From NCBI RefSeq assembly GCF_003963535.1, contig NZ_CP034539.1, forward strand, positions 2,232,001 to 2,296,000: a DNA stretch of 64,000 nucleotides. Direction: 5' to 3'. This DNA comes from Streptomyces cyaneochromogenes (GTDB taxonomy: Bacteria > Actinomycetota > Actinomycetes > Streptomycetales > Streptomycetaceae). The notes beneath the pieces were generated by a model, which worked only from the letters and a program-made list of their open reading frames with translations, was not told the origin of the DNA and did not search any database. Position 1 is the first letter of the stretch. The number at the start of each line of letters is the position of its first letter. Shown here piece by piece: positions 1-8,187 of the stretch. The translations under genes and the position numbers were made by a program.

Positions 1-534
1 GTCGAAGTGTTCGGGCTCGGGTGCCGTCTCCAGGGCGGCCTGGCTCCAGTTCGTGTTGTCGACGCCGGGCTCGCCGCCCTTCATCCAGTCGGGGGCGCAG
101 CACAGGGTGACGACCGGGGTGCTGCCGGAGGCGCGGACGAAGTCGATCCGGCGGTCCATCGCCTCGAAGTCGTAACGCCCCTCGACCGGCTCGGGGTTGT
201 CGGCGCCCCAGCCCATGATGTGCTGGATCTGCGGCAGTCCCCCGGCGTCCGCGAGCCGTTCCTCGACGCGCTTCACGGCCGCCGCGGCGCCCTCGTCGGC
301 GCTGTGCCGGGTGTGGGTGAACCCCCAGCCCACCTGCGGGTTCGTCGCGTCCGGCGTGGCCGTCGGGCTGCCGTGCACCTTGTCGCCGTCACGTGTGGTG
401 CCCTCGGTGCTCGCGCCGTTGCCGGGAAGCGTGTTGAGCAGGGTCACCACCAGGGCCAGGGCGGCCGCGCCCACACCGAGCAGCGCGGTGAGCCGCCACC
501 GCCCTGCCCCCGAATTCCACCCATGACGTCCCAT
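1..534 (-). CDS. Secreted or anchored glycosidase-like protein, N-terminal part (runs off the left edge)
   Basis: The minus-strand frame opens with ATG at 534 and stays open to base 1, giving 178 codons without a stop. The N-terminus has a short basic stretch, then a hydrophobic segment at about residues 15-37 (signal peptide or anchor), then a Thr/Gly-rich linker. From about residue 68 the sequence (GWGADNPEPVEGRYDFEAMD, and later TLCCAPDWMKGG) resembles the first barrel strands of beta-xylosidase-type (GH39-like) glycosidases. The catalytic acids would lie outside the window. No clear ribosome site precedes the start. The glycosidase call is by resemblance and the exact family is uncertain. 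Confidence 0.6.
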   Translation of the reverse strand, partial: MGRHGWNSGAGRWRLTALLGVGAAALALVVTLLNTLPGNGASTEGTTRDGDKVHGSPTATPDATNPQVGWGFTHTRHSADEGAAAAVKRVEERLADAGGLPQIQHIMGWGADNPEPVEGRYDFEAMDRRIDFVRASGSTPVVTLCCAPDWMKGGEPGVDNTNWSQAALETAPEPEHFD

Positions 535-743
535 CAAGGACAACGGTAACGGGGGTGACCGCCGCTCGGGCAGGTTTCCGCCTACACAGTCCTGCAACAG
601 GACGGAGGGGACACGGGGAGGACACGACGGCCGCACGGGCACGGCGCACGGCGGCCACGCCCCGGTTCTCGGGCGTGCACCTTTGGCGGGACGTGCCAGG
701 GAAACCGGGTGCAGAGGGACGCCACGTGCCGGATCATGGCCGC

Positions 744-1838
744 ATGTCTGCGAACCCACACGACGCTCTGCCGATCCGGCTCAACGTCGACGACAGCGAC
801 TCGCCGTCCGACGTCGTCGACGCGCTGTTCCTCGGCCGCTTCGCGACGGGCGAGCAGCCGTTCTCGCACGCGGTGAACATCGACCGCGTGCGGTCCGGGG
901 CGACACTCCTGCCGCCGGGTGCCCGCGTGCTGCGCGCCGCCCGCGACGACGACCGCAGCGCGACGCTGGCGGAGGGCGAGGGCTGGACCATGCTGATCTC
1001 CCGCTGGAACCGGGGCGCCGACGTCACGGTGACGGCGACCAGCGAGGAACTGGCGGCACGGGTGCTGGGCGAGGCGACGGACGGCGCGGCGGACGAGCCC
1101 GAGCCGCAGCCGGAGAACGTGACCATGGGCTTCTGGTACGTCTCCCCCAGGCGCGGCCCGCATCGCACCACCCGGCAGATCTCGGCGGGCACCTGGGACG
1201 AGGTGCGGGCCAACTACACCGCGCCGGTCGCGGACGCGATGGACCGCCTGATGAAGACGACCCCGCAGGACATCGCGGGCCGGCTGCTCCTGCTGCACGG
1301 CCCGCCGGGCACCGGCAAGACCTCCGCGCTGCGCACCCTGGCCCGCTCCTGGCGGGACTGGTGCCAGGTGGACTGCGTCCTGGACCCGGAGCGGCTCTTC
1401 AGCGACGTCGGCTATCTGATGGACATCGCGATCGGCGAGGAGGACTCCACGGGCAAGGGCCGCTGGCGGCTGCTGCTCCTGGAGGACTGCGACGAGCTGA
1501 TCCGGGGCGAGGCGAAGCACACCGCGGGCCAGGCGCTGTCGCGGCTGCTGAACCTGACGGACGGCCTGCTGGGCCAGGGCCGCAACGTCCTGGTCGGTGT
1601 GACGACCAACGAGGACCTGGAGCGCCTGCACCCCGCCGTCGTCCGCCCCGGGCGCTGTCTGGCCCGCATCGAGGTGGGGGCGCTGACGCGCCGGGAGGCC
1701 GTGAACTGGCTGGGCACCGATGAGGGCGTCGGCCGCGAGGGGGCCACCCTGGCGGAGCTGTACGCCCTGCAGCGGGGCACGTCCCCGACGTCGCTGCCGG
1801 AGCCGCGGGACGGGGCGGACGCGGGGCTGTACCTCTAG
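744..1838 (+). CDS. AAA-type ATPase with N-terminal DUF5925-like region
   Basis: The protein has 364 residues from ATG 744; a longer upstream frame exists but reads as unconserved leader. The first 165 residues form a mixed alpha/beta region like the DUF5925 proteins of actinomycetes. An AAA module follows: Walker A GPPGTGKT starts at residue 186 and Walker B LLLLEDCDE at about residue 243. A sensor-1-like TTNE and a PAVVRPGRC arginine motif come later. Such proteins are probably chaperone-like remodelling ATPases, but no substrate is known. The gene lies 23 bp upstream of the DUF72 gene on the same strand, so co-transcription is likely. Confidence 0.85.
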   Translation: MSANPHDALPIRLNVDDSDSPSDVVDALFLGRFATGEQPFSHAVNIDRVRSGATLLPPGARVLRAARDDDRSATLAEGEGWTMLISRWNRGADVTVTATSEELAARVLGEATDGAADEPEPQPENVTMGFWYVSPRRGPHRTTRQISAGTWDEVRANYTAPVADAMDRLMKTTPQDIAGRLLLLHGPPGTGKTSALRTLARSWRDWCQVDCVLDPERLFSDVGYLMDIAIGEEDSTGKGRWRLLLLEDCDELIRGEAKHTAGQALSRLLNLTDGLLGQGRNVLVGVTTNEDLERLHPAVVRPGRCLARIEVGALTRREAVNWLGTDEGVGREGATLAELYALQRGTSPTSLPEPRDGADAGLYL

Positions 1839-1861
1839 CCTTCCGGTGCTTTCATGGTCGT

Positions 1862-2632
1862 ATGACCCTGTTCGTCGGGACGTCGGGGTGGCAGTACCGG
1901 GACTGGCGGGGTGCTCTCTACCCCGCCGACGTGCCCATGCGGCTGTGGCTGGAGGAGTACACGCGGCACTTCGCCACGGTGGAGATCAACAACGCCTTCT
2001 ACCGGCTGCCCACGCGCGAGAACTTCGAGGCCTGGCGCGACCGGGTGCCGGGGGACTTCGTGGTCGCGGTGAAGGCGAGCCGCTATCTGACCCACATCAA
2101 GCGCCTCAAGGATCCCGAGGAGCCGGTCCACCGTCTGATGTCCCATGCGGCGGGCCTGGGCGACCGCCTGGGGCCGGTCCTCCTCCAACTCCCGCCGACC
2201 CTGCGCGCCGACCCCGACCTCCTGGACGCCTGCCTGGCCCGCTTCCCGTCCGGGGCGCGGATCGCGGTCGAGCCCCGCCACGAGTCCTGGTGGGTCTCCG
2301 GTACCCGCAAGGTGCTGGAGTCCCGGGGTGCCGCCCTGTGCTGGGCCGATGTCCGGGCCCGCCCGGTGACCCCCTTGTGGCGCACCGCGGACTGGGGCTA
2401 CGTCCGCTTCCACGAGGGCCGCGCCCACCCCTGGCCCCGCTACGGCCGGCGCTCCCTGGAGACCTGGGTCGACCGCCTCGCGACCACGTGGTCCGACGCC
2501 GAGGACATGTACGCGTACTTCAACAACGACCCGGGCGGGGCGGCGGTGGAGGACGCGGTGGTCTTCGGGAGGGCGGCGACGCGAGCGGGCCTCGCGGTGA
2601 CGCGCACGCCGGGTTTCGCCGCACGCCGCTGA
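1862..2632 (+). CDS. DUF72 (YecE-like) family protein
   Basis: This 256-residue protein opens with the family hallmark GTSGWQYRDWRG and contains VEINNAFYRLP, KASRYLTHIKRL and YAYFNNDPGG, all typical of the YecE/DUF72 TIM-barrel fold. Its biochemical function is unknown; a nucleic-acid or nuclease-like role has been suggested for the fold. The start at ATG 1862 fits the conserved N-terminus. The stop codon ends at 2632 and the stop of the convergent GntR gene begins at 2633, so the two genes meet with no spacer. Confidence 0.9.
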   Translation: MTLFVGTSGWQYRDWRGALYPADVPMRLWLEEYTRHFATVEINNAFYRLPTRENFEAWRDRVPGDFVVAVKASRYLTHIKRLKDPEEPVHRLMSHAAGLGDRLGPVLLQLPPTLRADPDLLDACLARFPSGARIAVEPRHESWWVSGTRKVLESRGAALCWADVRARPVTPLWRTADWGYVRFHEGRAHPWPRYGRRSLETWVDRLATTWSDAEDMYAYFNNDPGGAAVEDAVVFGRAATRAGLAVTRTPGFAARR

Positions 2633-3001
2633 CTACTCGCCGTAAGCCGCCCGCAGGGCGTCCCGCACGGCCGCCAACGCGTCGCCCTCCGGGAGCCCGA
2701 GCCTGCGGGCCCGCTCCACGTACGCCTGCGCGGCCGACGCCAGCTCCCGCTCCGCGGCCGATCCGGCGGCGGCCACGAACGTGCCGTTGCGGCCCCGCGT
2801 CTCGATCACCCCGTCGCTCTCCAGCGCCCGGTACGCCTTGGCGACGGTGTTGGCCGCCAGCCCCAGCGACTCCGCGAGCCCCCGCACGGTCGGCAGCCGG
2901 TACCCGACCGGCAGCACCCCCGCGCGTGCCTGCTCGGAGATCTGCGCCCGTACCTGCTCGTACGGCGCCGCACTGTCGTCGATGTGGATCTTCAAGGTCA
3001 C
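2633..3001 (-). CDS. Short GntR-family transcriptional regulator (YtrA type)
   Basis: The 122-residue protein starts at GTG 3001. A GntR winged-helix domain spans about residues 10-78, with the typical GYRLPTVRGLAESLGLAANT and the wing ALESDGVIETRGRNGTFV. A C-terminal helix of only 40 residues follows, too short for a FadR or HutC ligand domain. That size matches the YtrA subfamily, which usually controls neighbouring transporter genes. It is divergent from the acetyltransferase at 3074 with a 72-bp gap, so it may control that gene or itself. No clear palindrome is visible in the gap. Confidence 0.88.
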   Translation of the reverse strand: MTLKIHIDDSAAPYEQVRAQISEQARAGVLPVGYRLPTVRGLAESLGLAANTVAKAYRALESDGVIETRGRNGTFVAAAGSAAERELASAAQAYVERARRLGLPEGDALAAVRDALRAAYGE

Positions 3002-3073
3002 AGGGCCGATTGTCCCGTAACCCCTCGGAAAATGAGAGGCACCCCGACGCCGGCCCCCGTAGCGTGCGCCGTG

Positions 3074-4003
3074 ATGACTGTAATCGTGCGCCCCCTGCGT
3101 CCCGAGGTACGAGCCGACGTCGAGGGCTTCTCCCGCGTCCGCCATCGCGCCCTGCCCTTCTTCGTGGTGACCCCGGACTCCATCACCTACGACGTCACCC
3201 ACATGCACCCCGACGCCCACTACCGGCCGCTCGTCGCCGAGAAGGACGGCGAGGTGATCGGCACGGCACAGGTCGGGCTCGTGCACGACAGCCCGGAACC
3301 CGGCCAGGGCTACGTCAACGTGTACGTCGACCCGGCGCGCACCCGCCGCGGCGCGGGCACGCTGCTGGTCCGCACCGCCGAGGAGTACCTGTCCGAGCGA
3401 GGGGCGACCAGGCTGTTCGCATGGATCCTCGACGCACCGGGCAACCGTGCCTTCGCCGAACGGCACGGCTACCGCGAGGGCCGCTCGGCGCACTTCCTTC
3501 GCCTGGACCTGGCGAACGGCACCCTGCCCGCGCTCCAGGCCCCGCCCCCGGGCGTCGAGCTGCGCACGGCGGCCGACTTCGCGGACGACCCGCGCCCGCT
3601 GTTCGAACTGGACGCGGAGACGGCGTCGGACGAACCGAGCGACGTCGCCTACGAGTTCACGGACTACGAGGCCTGGCTGGAGGAGACCTGGAACCACCCG
3701 CTCCTCAGCCGGGAACTGACCTCCGTCGCCGTCGTCGACGGCCGTCCCGCCGCCTTCACTCTGGCCCGCACCGACGGCGGCACCCGGTACACCTCCGGCA
3801 TGACCGGCACCGCGCGCGCCTTCCGCGGCCGCGGCCTGGCCAAGCTGGCCAAGAACGACTCCCTGCACCGCGCCCGCGCCGCCGGTCTCACGGAGGCGTT
3901 CACCGGCAACGACACCGGCAACGGACCGATGCTCGCCATCAACAAGTGGTTCGGGTACGAGATCTGCGCGACGGAGGTGCGCCATGTCCGCGAACTCGGC
4001 TGA
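3074..4003 (+). CDS. Tandem-domain GNAT acetyltransferase
   Basis: From ATG 3074 the protein has 309 residues. Two GNAT folds are visible. The first has the acetyl-CoA loop region VYVDPARTRRGAGTLLV at about residue 80 and ends near residue 140. The second runs from about residue 160 and carries GTARAFRGRGLAKLAK (the Q/RxxGxG/A loop) and NKWFGYEI near its C-terminus. This is the architecture of mycothiol-synthase-like and other tandem GNATs, but the substrate cannot be inferred. The 3' end overlaps the DUF402 gene by 20 bp, implying coupling. Confidence 0.87.
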   Translation: MTVIVRPLRPEVRADVEGFSRVRHRALPFFVVTPDSITYDVTHMHPDAHYRPLVAEKDGEVIGTAQVGLVHDSPEPGQGYVNVYVDPARTRRGAGTLLVRTAEEYLSERGATRLFAWILDAPGNRAFAERHGYREGRSAHFLRLDLANGTLPALQAPPPGVELRTAADFADDPRPLFELDAETASDEPSDVAYEFTDYEAWLEETWNHPLLSRELTSVAVVDGRPAAFTLARTDGGTRYTSGMTGTARAFRGRGLAKLAKNDSLHRARAAGLTEAFTGNDTGNGPMLAINKWFGYEICATEVRHVRELG

Positions 4004-4487
4004 CCAGGGCCGCCTCCTGGACGTGGTCCTCGTCAAGTCCGGCCGTACGAAGATCCGTTACGCGGCCGAACTGCTCACCGACGACGGCACCCGTATCACC
4101 GTCCGCGCCCCCTGGTCCGGCGACGGCGTCCGTGACTTCGGGTTCGTCCGCTTCGAGCCGGGCGACGTCTTCACCGAGTACTACTGGCGCGACCGCTGGT
4201 ACGCCGTGAAGGAGGTCCGCGACGCCGCGGGCGCCCTCAAGGGCTGGTACTGCGACGTCACCCGCCCGGCCACGCTGTCCGGCGCCGAGCTGGTCGTCGA
4301 GGACCTCGACCTGGACCTGTGGCGCTCCGCCGACGGCACGGACGTACGGCGCCTGGACGAGGACGAGTTCGCCGAGAGCGGCCTGGCGAAGACGGATCCC
4401 GAGGCGGCCGCGGCGGCGGTGGCGGCGCTGGACGAGCTGGAGGCGTCCGCCACCGGGGCGGGCGGCCTGGAGTCGCTGCTGGCCTAG
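3984..4487 (+). CDS. DUF402 family protein (FomD/ntdP-like fold)
   Basis: This 167-residue protein starts inside the 3' end of the GNAT gene. The core (residues 30-125) shows the DUF402 pattern: FTEYYWRDRWYAVKEVRD, then GWYCDVTRPA and VEDLDLDLWRSADG with clustered acidic residues and a Tyr that bind a metal in FomD-like and nucleoside-diphosphatase members. A hydrolase acting on a phosphorylated or nucleotide substrate is therefore possible. The C-terminal 40 residues are Ala/Glu-rich. It probably shares a transcript with the upstream acetyltransferase. Confidence 0.82.
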   Translation: MSANSADQGRLLDVVLVKSGRTKIRYAAELLTDDGTRITVRAPWSGDGVRDFGFVRFEPGDVFTEYYWRDRWYAVKEVRDAAGALKGWYCDVTRPATLSGAELVVEDLDLDLWRSADGTDVRRLDEDEFAESGLAKTDPEAAAAAVAALDELEASATGAGGLESLLA

Positions 4488-4491
4488 CTGG

Positions 4492-5115
4492 CTAGACCCT
4501 CGCCACCAGGGCGTACCGCTCGTCGTCCACGGCCTTCGCCCACAGCAGCTCGTCGTCGGACAACCGCTCCAGGTGCACCTGCCCGGCGAGCGGGGCGAGG
4601 AGGGCGGCGAGCCGGTCCGCGGGTATGCCGACGGGGCCGACCGTCCCCCACACGCCCTCGACCAGCACCAGCCGCCCGCCGGGTCGCAGCAGCCCCGCCC
4701 AGTGCCGCAGCACGCGCGCGGGGTCGGGCAACGTCCACAGCACATGCCGTACGAGCACGACGTCGAACCGCTCCTCCCCCACCGGCGGCGCCGCCGCGTC
4801 CCCGACGAGGAACACCGCGTCACGCCCGGCGAGCTTGGCGCGGGCGAGGTCCACCATCGCCGGGGACAGGTCCACTCCCGTGACCCGGTGCCCCTGCTCG
4901 GCCGCGAGGAGCGACAGGCTGCCGGTGCCGCAGCCGAGGTCGAGGACGTCGCACGCCCGCTCGGGCAGCCAGGAGCGCAGCCGGGAGGCCCAGGCCCGGC
5001 GCACCTCGGGGTCGCGCAGGCCGTGGTCCGGTTCGTCGTCGAAGGAGGCGGCCGCCGTGTCCCAGTCCGTGCTCGTCCCGGTAACGGCGTGTTCACCGTT
5101 CGTCGTGTCGGTCAT
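4492..5115 (-). CDS. Class I SAM-dependent methyltransferase
   Basis: The protein has 207 residues from ATG 5115. Motif I is VLDLGCGTGSLSLL at about residue 58, followed by motif II VTGVDLSPAMV and the VLVRHVLWTLPDP segment of UbiE-like small-molecule methyltransferases. The acceptor is unknown. The annotated start lies only 7 nt downstream of a candidate -10 hexamer, so the message may be leaderless. Two copies of a TGTCAGTG-type promoter element precede it (separate entry). Its stop is 4 bp from the convergent DUF402 gene. Confidence 0.87.
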   Translation of the reverse strand: MTDTTNGEHAVTGTSTDWDTAAASFDDEPDHGLRDPEVRRAWASRLRSWLPERACDVLDLGCGTGSLSLLAAEQGHRVTGVDLSPAMVDLARAKLAGRDAVFLVGDAAAPPVGEERFDVVLVRHVLWTLPDPARVLRHWAGLLRPGGRLVLVEGVWGTVGPVGIPADRLAALLAPLAGQVHLERLSDDELLWAKAVDDERYALVARV

Positions 5116-5122
5116 GGGGCCA

Positions 5123-5172
5123 AGAGTGACACCCGCCACTGACAGTCGAATGGTGACAGCCGCCACTGACAG
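5123..5172 (-). promoter_or_regulatory. Tandem TGTCAGTG-type promoter-like repeat
   Basis: Reading the minus strand, two copies of CTGTCAGTGGCGGNTGTCAC lie 27 nt apart (5126-5145 and 5153-5172) and differ at one base. TGTCAGTG followed by 8 nt and an xAxxxT hexamer resembles the RecA-independent DNA-damage promoter (RecA-NDp, PafBC-dependent) known from mycobacteria. The hexamers here are CACTCT and CACCAT rather than TAxxxT, so the match is partial. The proximal hexamer ends 7 nt before the methyltransferase ATG. Confidence 0.45.
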
Positions 5173-5255
5173 GACCAGCGGCGATGAGCAACTCTCCCCG
5201 CAAGGGTCTACCTCCGTAAGAACGAGGAACTCGGTGGACCCTGAAGGAGGCAGCC

Positions 5256-5387
5256 ATGCGCCGTATGCAGAAGCCCCTGAAGAGGAAGTCGGACACCCGT
5301 CGGGTCCGTGAGGAGGCCGACGAGCGCCCCTCGGGACGACCCGAGGTCCGCAAGGACATCGCCCGGACCTGGTGGCCGGACGGCTGA
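5256..5387 (+). CDS. Small charged protein of 43 residues
   Basis: A strong ribosome site (GAAGGAGG) lies 5 nt before ATG 5256. The product is 43 residues, begins MRRMQKPLKRKSDTRRVREE, is very rich in Arg/Lys/Glu/Asp, and ends in TWWPDG. There is no membrane segment and no recognisable domain. The well-placed ribosome site and the independent intergenic position support a real gene. Its promoter region is shared, divergently, with the methyltransferase. Function unknown. Confidence 0.6.
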   Translation: MRRMQKPLKRKSDTRRVREEADERPSGRPEVRKDIARTWWPDG

Positions 5388-5433
5388 GACGCCCTGCCGG
5401 TCGCACAAGACACAGACGGAAGACACGGACGCG

Positions 5434-5895
5434 TCAGGCAAGCCGCTTGCGGTAGTGGACGCGGTCGTACGGCCCGTCCACGCGACGCTCGACGACCTCG
5501 TAGCCGTACTTCGGGTAGATCTTCTGGTTCTCCCACATCAGCGCGTTCGTGTAGAGCCTGACCTCGGCCAGGCCCAGCGCACCCGCGTGTGCGTCCACGA
5601 AGTGCAGCAGCCGTCGCCCTACGCCCTGCCCCTGGGCGTCGGGGTGGACGGCGATGTTGTCGACGTACAGGTGGTCCTCGTACGCCTCGACCACGACGAG
5701 CCCGACCACGCGCCCCGTGCCGGGTTCCTCCGTGACGAACACCTTCCCCTCGGCCACGTACGCCGCGTGGTCCCGCTCCATGGGCTGCGGCACTCTGCCG
5801 ATCCGCTCGATGTAGTGGTGGTAGGCGGCATCGGTGACGGCTTTGACGGCCGGTACGTCGGCGGCGACGGCGGGCCGGATCCCCTGATCGGTCAT
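5434..5895 (-). CDS. GNAT-family N-acetyltransferase
   Basis: From ATG 5895 the protein has 153 residues and is a single GNAT domain. Strand beta4 and the acetyl-CoA loop appear as LYVDNIAVHPDAQGQGVGRRLL (Q/RxxGxG/A is QGQGVG), followed by LYTNALMWENQKIYPKYGYE, the usual family C-terminal motif. It resembles small-molecule or RimI-like acetyltransferases; the substrate is unknown. It is convergent with the 43-residue gene and divergent from the LPMO gene. Confidence 0.88.
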   Translation of the reverse strand: MTDQGIRPAVAADVPAVKAVTDAAYHHYIERIGRVPQPMERDHAAYVAEGKVFVTEEPGTGRVVGLVVVEAYEDHLYVDNIAVHPDAQGQGVGRRLLHFVDAHAGALGLAEVRLYTNALMWENQKIYPKYGYEVVERRVDGPYDRVHYRKRLA

Positions 5896-6036
5896 GGCTG
5901 GAACCGTACCTACCTGATCTCCGCCTGAGCACTCCCTTAAGGCGGCCCTAAAGATCGCCTGGAACCCCCTGCGACAGGCGAATTCACGGTTTCTTGGATC
6001 CGGCACTCATCAGTTTCGGTTCCGAGGAGATCCCCC

Positions 6037-7047
6037 ATGCCCGCACGCCGCAAGGCCGCCACCGTCGCCGCCCTCGGCCTGACCCCGCTGGCCCTGACCG
6101 CCCTCGCCACCTCCCCCGCGTCGGCGCACGGTTCGATGGGCGACCCGGTCAGCCGGGTGTCCCAGTGCTACGCGGAGGGCCCGGAGAGCCCCAAGTCCGA
6201 CGCGTGCAAGGCGGCGGTCGCGGCGGGCGGCACCCAGGCCCTCTACGACTGGAACGGCATACGCATCGGCAACGCGGCCGGCCGGCACCAGGAGCTGATC
6301 CCGGACGGCAAGCTGTGCAGCGCCGACAGCGAGGAGTTCAAGGGCCTCGACCTGGCCCGCGCCGACTGGCCGGCGACGAGCGTGAGCAGTGGGTCGTACA
6401 CCTTCAAGTACCGCGTCACCGCCCCGCACAAGGGCACCTTCAAGGTCTACGTCACCAAGGCGGGCTACGACCCGACGAAGCCGCTGGCCTGGTCCGACCT
6501 GGACCTGGCGAACCCGGTGGCGACGGCCACCGACCCGGCGGCGTCGGGCGGCTTCTACACGTTCTCCGGCACCCTGCCCGAGCGCTCCGGCAAGCAGCTG
6601 CTGTACGCGGTCTGGCAGCGCTCGGACAGCCCGGAGGCGTTCTACTCCTGCTCGGACGTGACCTTCGGCGGCGGCGAGGGCAACGGTGACTCCGACGGCG
6701 GTGGCGGCGGGGGCGAGGTCACCGCGGCCCCGAGCGCCTCCGCGCCCTCGGAGGAGCAGATCGAGGACGGTGCCGACCAGTCGACGGTCGAGCACAACGG
6801 CCACGGCGACCAGGACGCCAGTACGTCGGCGGAGCCGGCCGCTGCGGCCGAGGAGGCGCAGTCCGCCACCCCGGCCAACCGGCCGAAGGCCGCCGGTGCC
6901 ACCGAGAACCTCGCCGAGACCGGCGGGGACAGCGGCACGGCGTATCTCGCGATGGGCGGTGCGGCGACCCTGGCGCTGGGTTCGGCGGTCCTGTTCGCGT
7001 CGGTGCGCAGGCGGGCGGCGGCCGGTGGCGGCCGGCACGGCCGCTGA
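6037..7047 (+). CDS. Cell-wall-anchored lytic polysaccharide monooxygenase (AA10)
   Basis: The 336-residue precursor has a signal peptide cut after ASA at residue 30, leaving His31 as the new N-terminus (HGSMGDPVSR). The second histidine of the copper brace is His131 in TAPHKG. The catalytic domain covers about residues 31-212 and fits AA10 enzymes that oxidise chitin or cellulose. A Gly/Ser/Glu-rich linker of about 85 residues follows, then LAETG, a hydrophobic helix and RRR: a class E sortase signal of Streptomyces. The enzyme should therefore be covalently attached to peptidoglycan. A GAGGAG ribosome site precedes ATG 6037. It ends at a bidirectional terminator shared with the lipase. Confidence 0.93.
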   Translation: MPARRKAATVAALGLTPLALTALATSPASAHGSMGDPVSRVSQCYAEGPESPKSDACKAAVAAGGTQALYDWNGIRIGNAAGRHQELIPDGKLCSADSEEFKGLDLARADWPATSVSSGSYTFKYRVTAPHKGTFKVYVTKAGYDPTKPLAWSDLDLANPVATATDPAASGGFYTFSGTLPERSGKQLLYAVWQRSDSPEAFYSCSDVTFGGGEGNGDSDGGGGGGEVTAAPSASAPSEEQIEDGADQSTVEHNGHGDQDASTSAEPAAAAEEAQSATPANRPKAAGATENLAETGGDSGTAYLAMGGAATLALGSAVLFASVRRRAAAGGGRHGR

Positions 7048-7074
7048 GCCGAGGCTCGACCGCCCCGGTACTCC

Positions 7075-7109
7075 GGGGCCTGACCGGCGGCTCAGGCCGG
7101 TCAGGCCCC
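7075..7109. terminator. Bidirectional terminator between LPMO and lipase genes
   Basis: A perfect 13-bp inverted repeat, GGGGCCTGACCGG at 7075-7087 and CCGGTCAGGCCCC at 7097-7109, encloses a 9-nt loop. It sits between two convergent genes. No T-run follows on either side, as is common in Streptomyces. Confidence 0.75.
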
Positions 7110-7134
7110 GGCGGATGTTCCGCGCCTACCGCTC

Positions 7135-8004
7135 TCAACCGATCGCAGACGCGCAGGTGGTGGGGGTCGCGCGGGCCGGGTCGAGCGCGTTGGCCACCTC
7201 ATGGAAGGCGATCCGGTCGGTCAGGCCGATGAGCGCGTGCTCGGACAGGTCGACCGCGCACAGGTCCTGGATCAGGACGTTCTTCACGTCGGGCCCGTTC
7301 AGGAACTGAGTCCGGTACGGCGTGACCACCTCGTCGTACTTGGTGGCGATGACCGTGTAGCGGACGCCGGGGACGGTGTCGCCGCCGGCGTTGAGCCTGG
7401 TCATGAACTCGGAGCCGGCGACCTGCTGGGCGAGGGCGGGGATGGCGGTGGACAGCAGGTCCTCGGCGCCGGGGAAGTACGGCAGCAGGTTGGCCAGCCC
7501 GGACAGCGTGGTGCCGTGGTTGTTGGGCGCGATGCCGACGAGGGCGTTCACCTTGGCGGCGCCGCCGAGGAACTTGACGTAGTAGCGGGGCATCATGCCG
7601 CCCTGCGAGTGGCCCACGAGGTCGGCCTCGGCGGCGCCGGTCGCGGCGAGCACCTTGTCGACATGGGCGGAGAGTTGCTCCGCCGACTTGTCGATGGGGC
7701 CGAGGGCGTGGAAGAACGGGACACCCGGCAGCTGGCCGTAGTCGAGGGAGAAGACGCAGTAGCCCCGGTTCTTCAGATAGGGGGCGAGGGCCAGCCAGTT
7801 GTCGACGGAGTTCGCGAAGGTGCCGTGCACGAGGACGACGGGGCGGGGATGGGCGGCGGACGGTTTGCAGGAGTAGTCGTTCCAACCGCTGCTCGCGGTC
7901 GCCGTCGTCTCGGCCGCCTGGGCGGTGGTGGCGGGGACGACGGCGACCGCGGCGGTCAGCAGCAGCGCGGCCAGGGGTCTGAGCGCTCGTTTCCAGGGCA
8001 GCAT
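7135..8004 (-). CDS. Secreted alpha/beta-hydrolase lipase (class 2)
   Basis: The 289-residue precursor has a signal peptide ending at about AQAAE (residue 31). The mature enzyme has the oxyanion HG loop (VVLVHGTFAN), the nucleophile elbow GHSQGG, an acidic candidate in KYDEVVTP and a C-terminal His in SEHALIG, so the Ser-Asp-His triad is complete. Cys pairs near both ends suggest disulfides. This matches extracellular actinomycete lipases of the LIP_2/triacylglycerol lipase type. A perfect 14-bp palindrome lies about 50 bp upstream of the start (separate entry). Confidence 0.92.
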   Translation of the reverse strand: MLPWKRALRPLAALLLTAAVAVVPATTAQAAETTATASSGWNDYSCKPSAAHPRPVVLVHGTFANSVDNWLALAPYLKNRGYCVFSLDYGQLPGVPFFHALGPIDKSAEQLSAHVDKVLAATGAAEADLVGHSQGGMMPRYYVKFLGGAAKVNALVGIAPNNHGTTLSGLANLLPYFPGAEDLLSTAIPALAQQVAGSEFMTRLNAGGDTVPGVRYTVIATKYDEVVTPYRTQFLNGPDVKNVLIQDLCAVDLSEHALIGLTDRIAFHEVANALDPARATPTTCASAIG

Positions 8005-8052
8005 CGTGTGATCTCCTTGCGGCTCAAGGGAGGTGCGACGGCCTTACGCCCT

Positions 8053-8066
8053 GTGATCCGGATCAC
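8053..8066. promoter_or_regulatory. Crp-like palindrome upstream of lipase
   Basis: GTGATCCGGATCAC is a perfect 14-bp palindrome 49 bp before the lipase start. It has the GTG-N8-CAC spacing of cAMP-receptor-protein sites. Streptomyces Crp sites usually read GTGnCnnnnGnCAC, so positions 5 and 10 deviate. The regulator is inferred. Confidence 0.4.
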
Positions 8067-8187
8067 GAGGATGCTGTTCACTCGTCAAGTTACGGGCGAG
8101 TAGGAGAAGTGTGAAGTTACGCGTCAGTAAAAACTTCCAGTGATAGTCGCCGACGGCCGGAGACGGATCACCGCCACTGACGAACCG

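Noticed and set aside
582..1631. Long open frame antisense to the AAA ATPase gene
   Set aside because: High-GC codon bias opens antisense frames. The product is Arg/Ala/Gln-rich without motifs, and the plus-strand frame has a perfect AAA core.
2633..4036. 467-codon minus-strand frame covering gntR and the GNAT gene antisense
   Set aside because: Only the part from GTG 3001 codes the GntR domain; the rest is antisense to the acetyltransferase, which has clear GNAT motifs.
8081..8121. PhoP box upstream of the lipase
   Set aside because: GTTCACTCGTC resembles one 11-nt unit, but the next unit does not match. The repeated AAGTTACG (8087 and 8114) is 27 nt apart, not 11 or 22.
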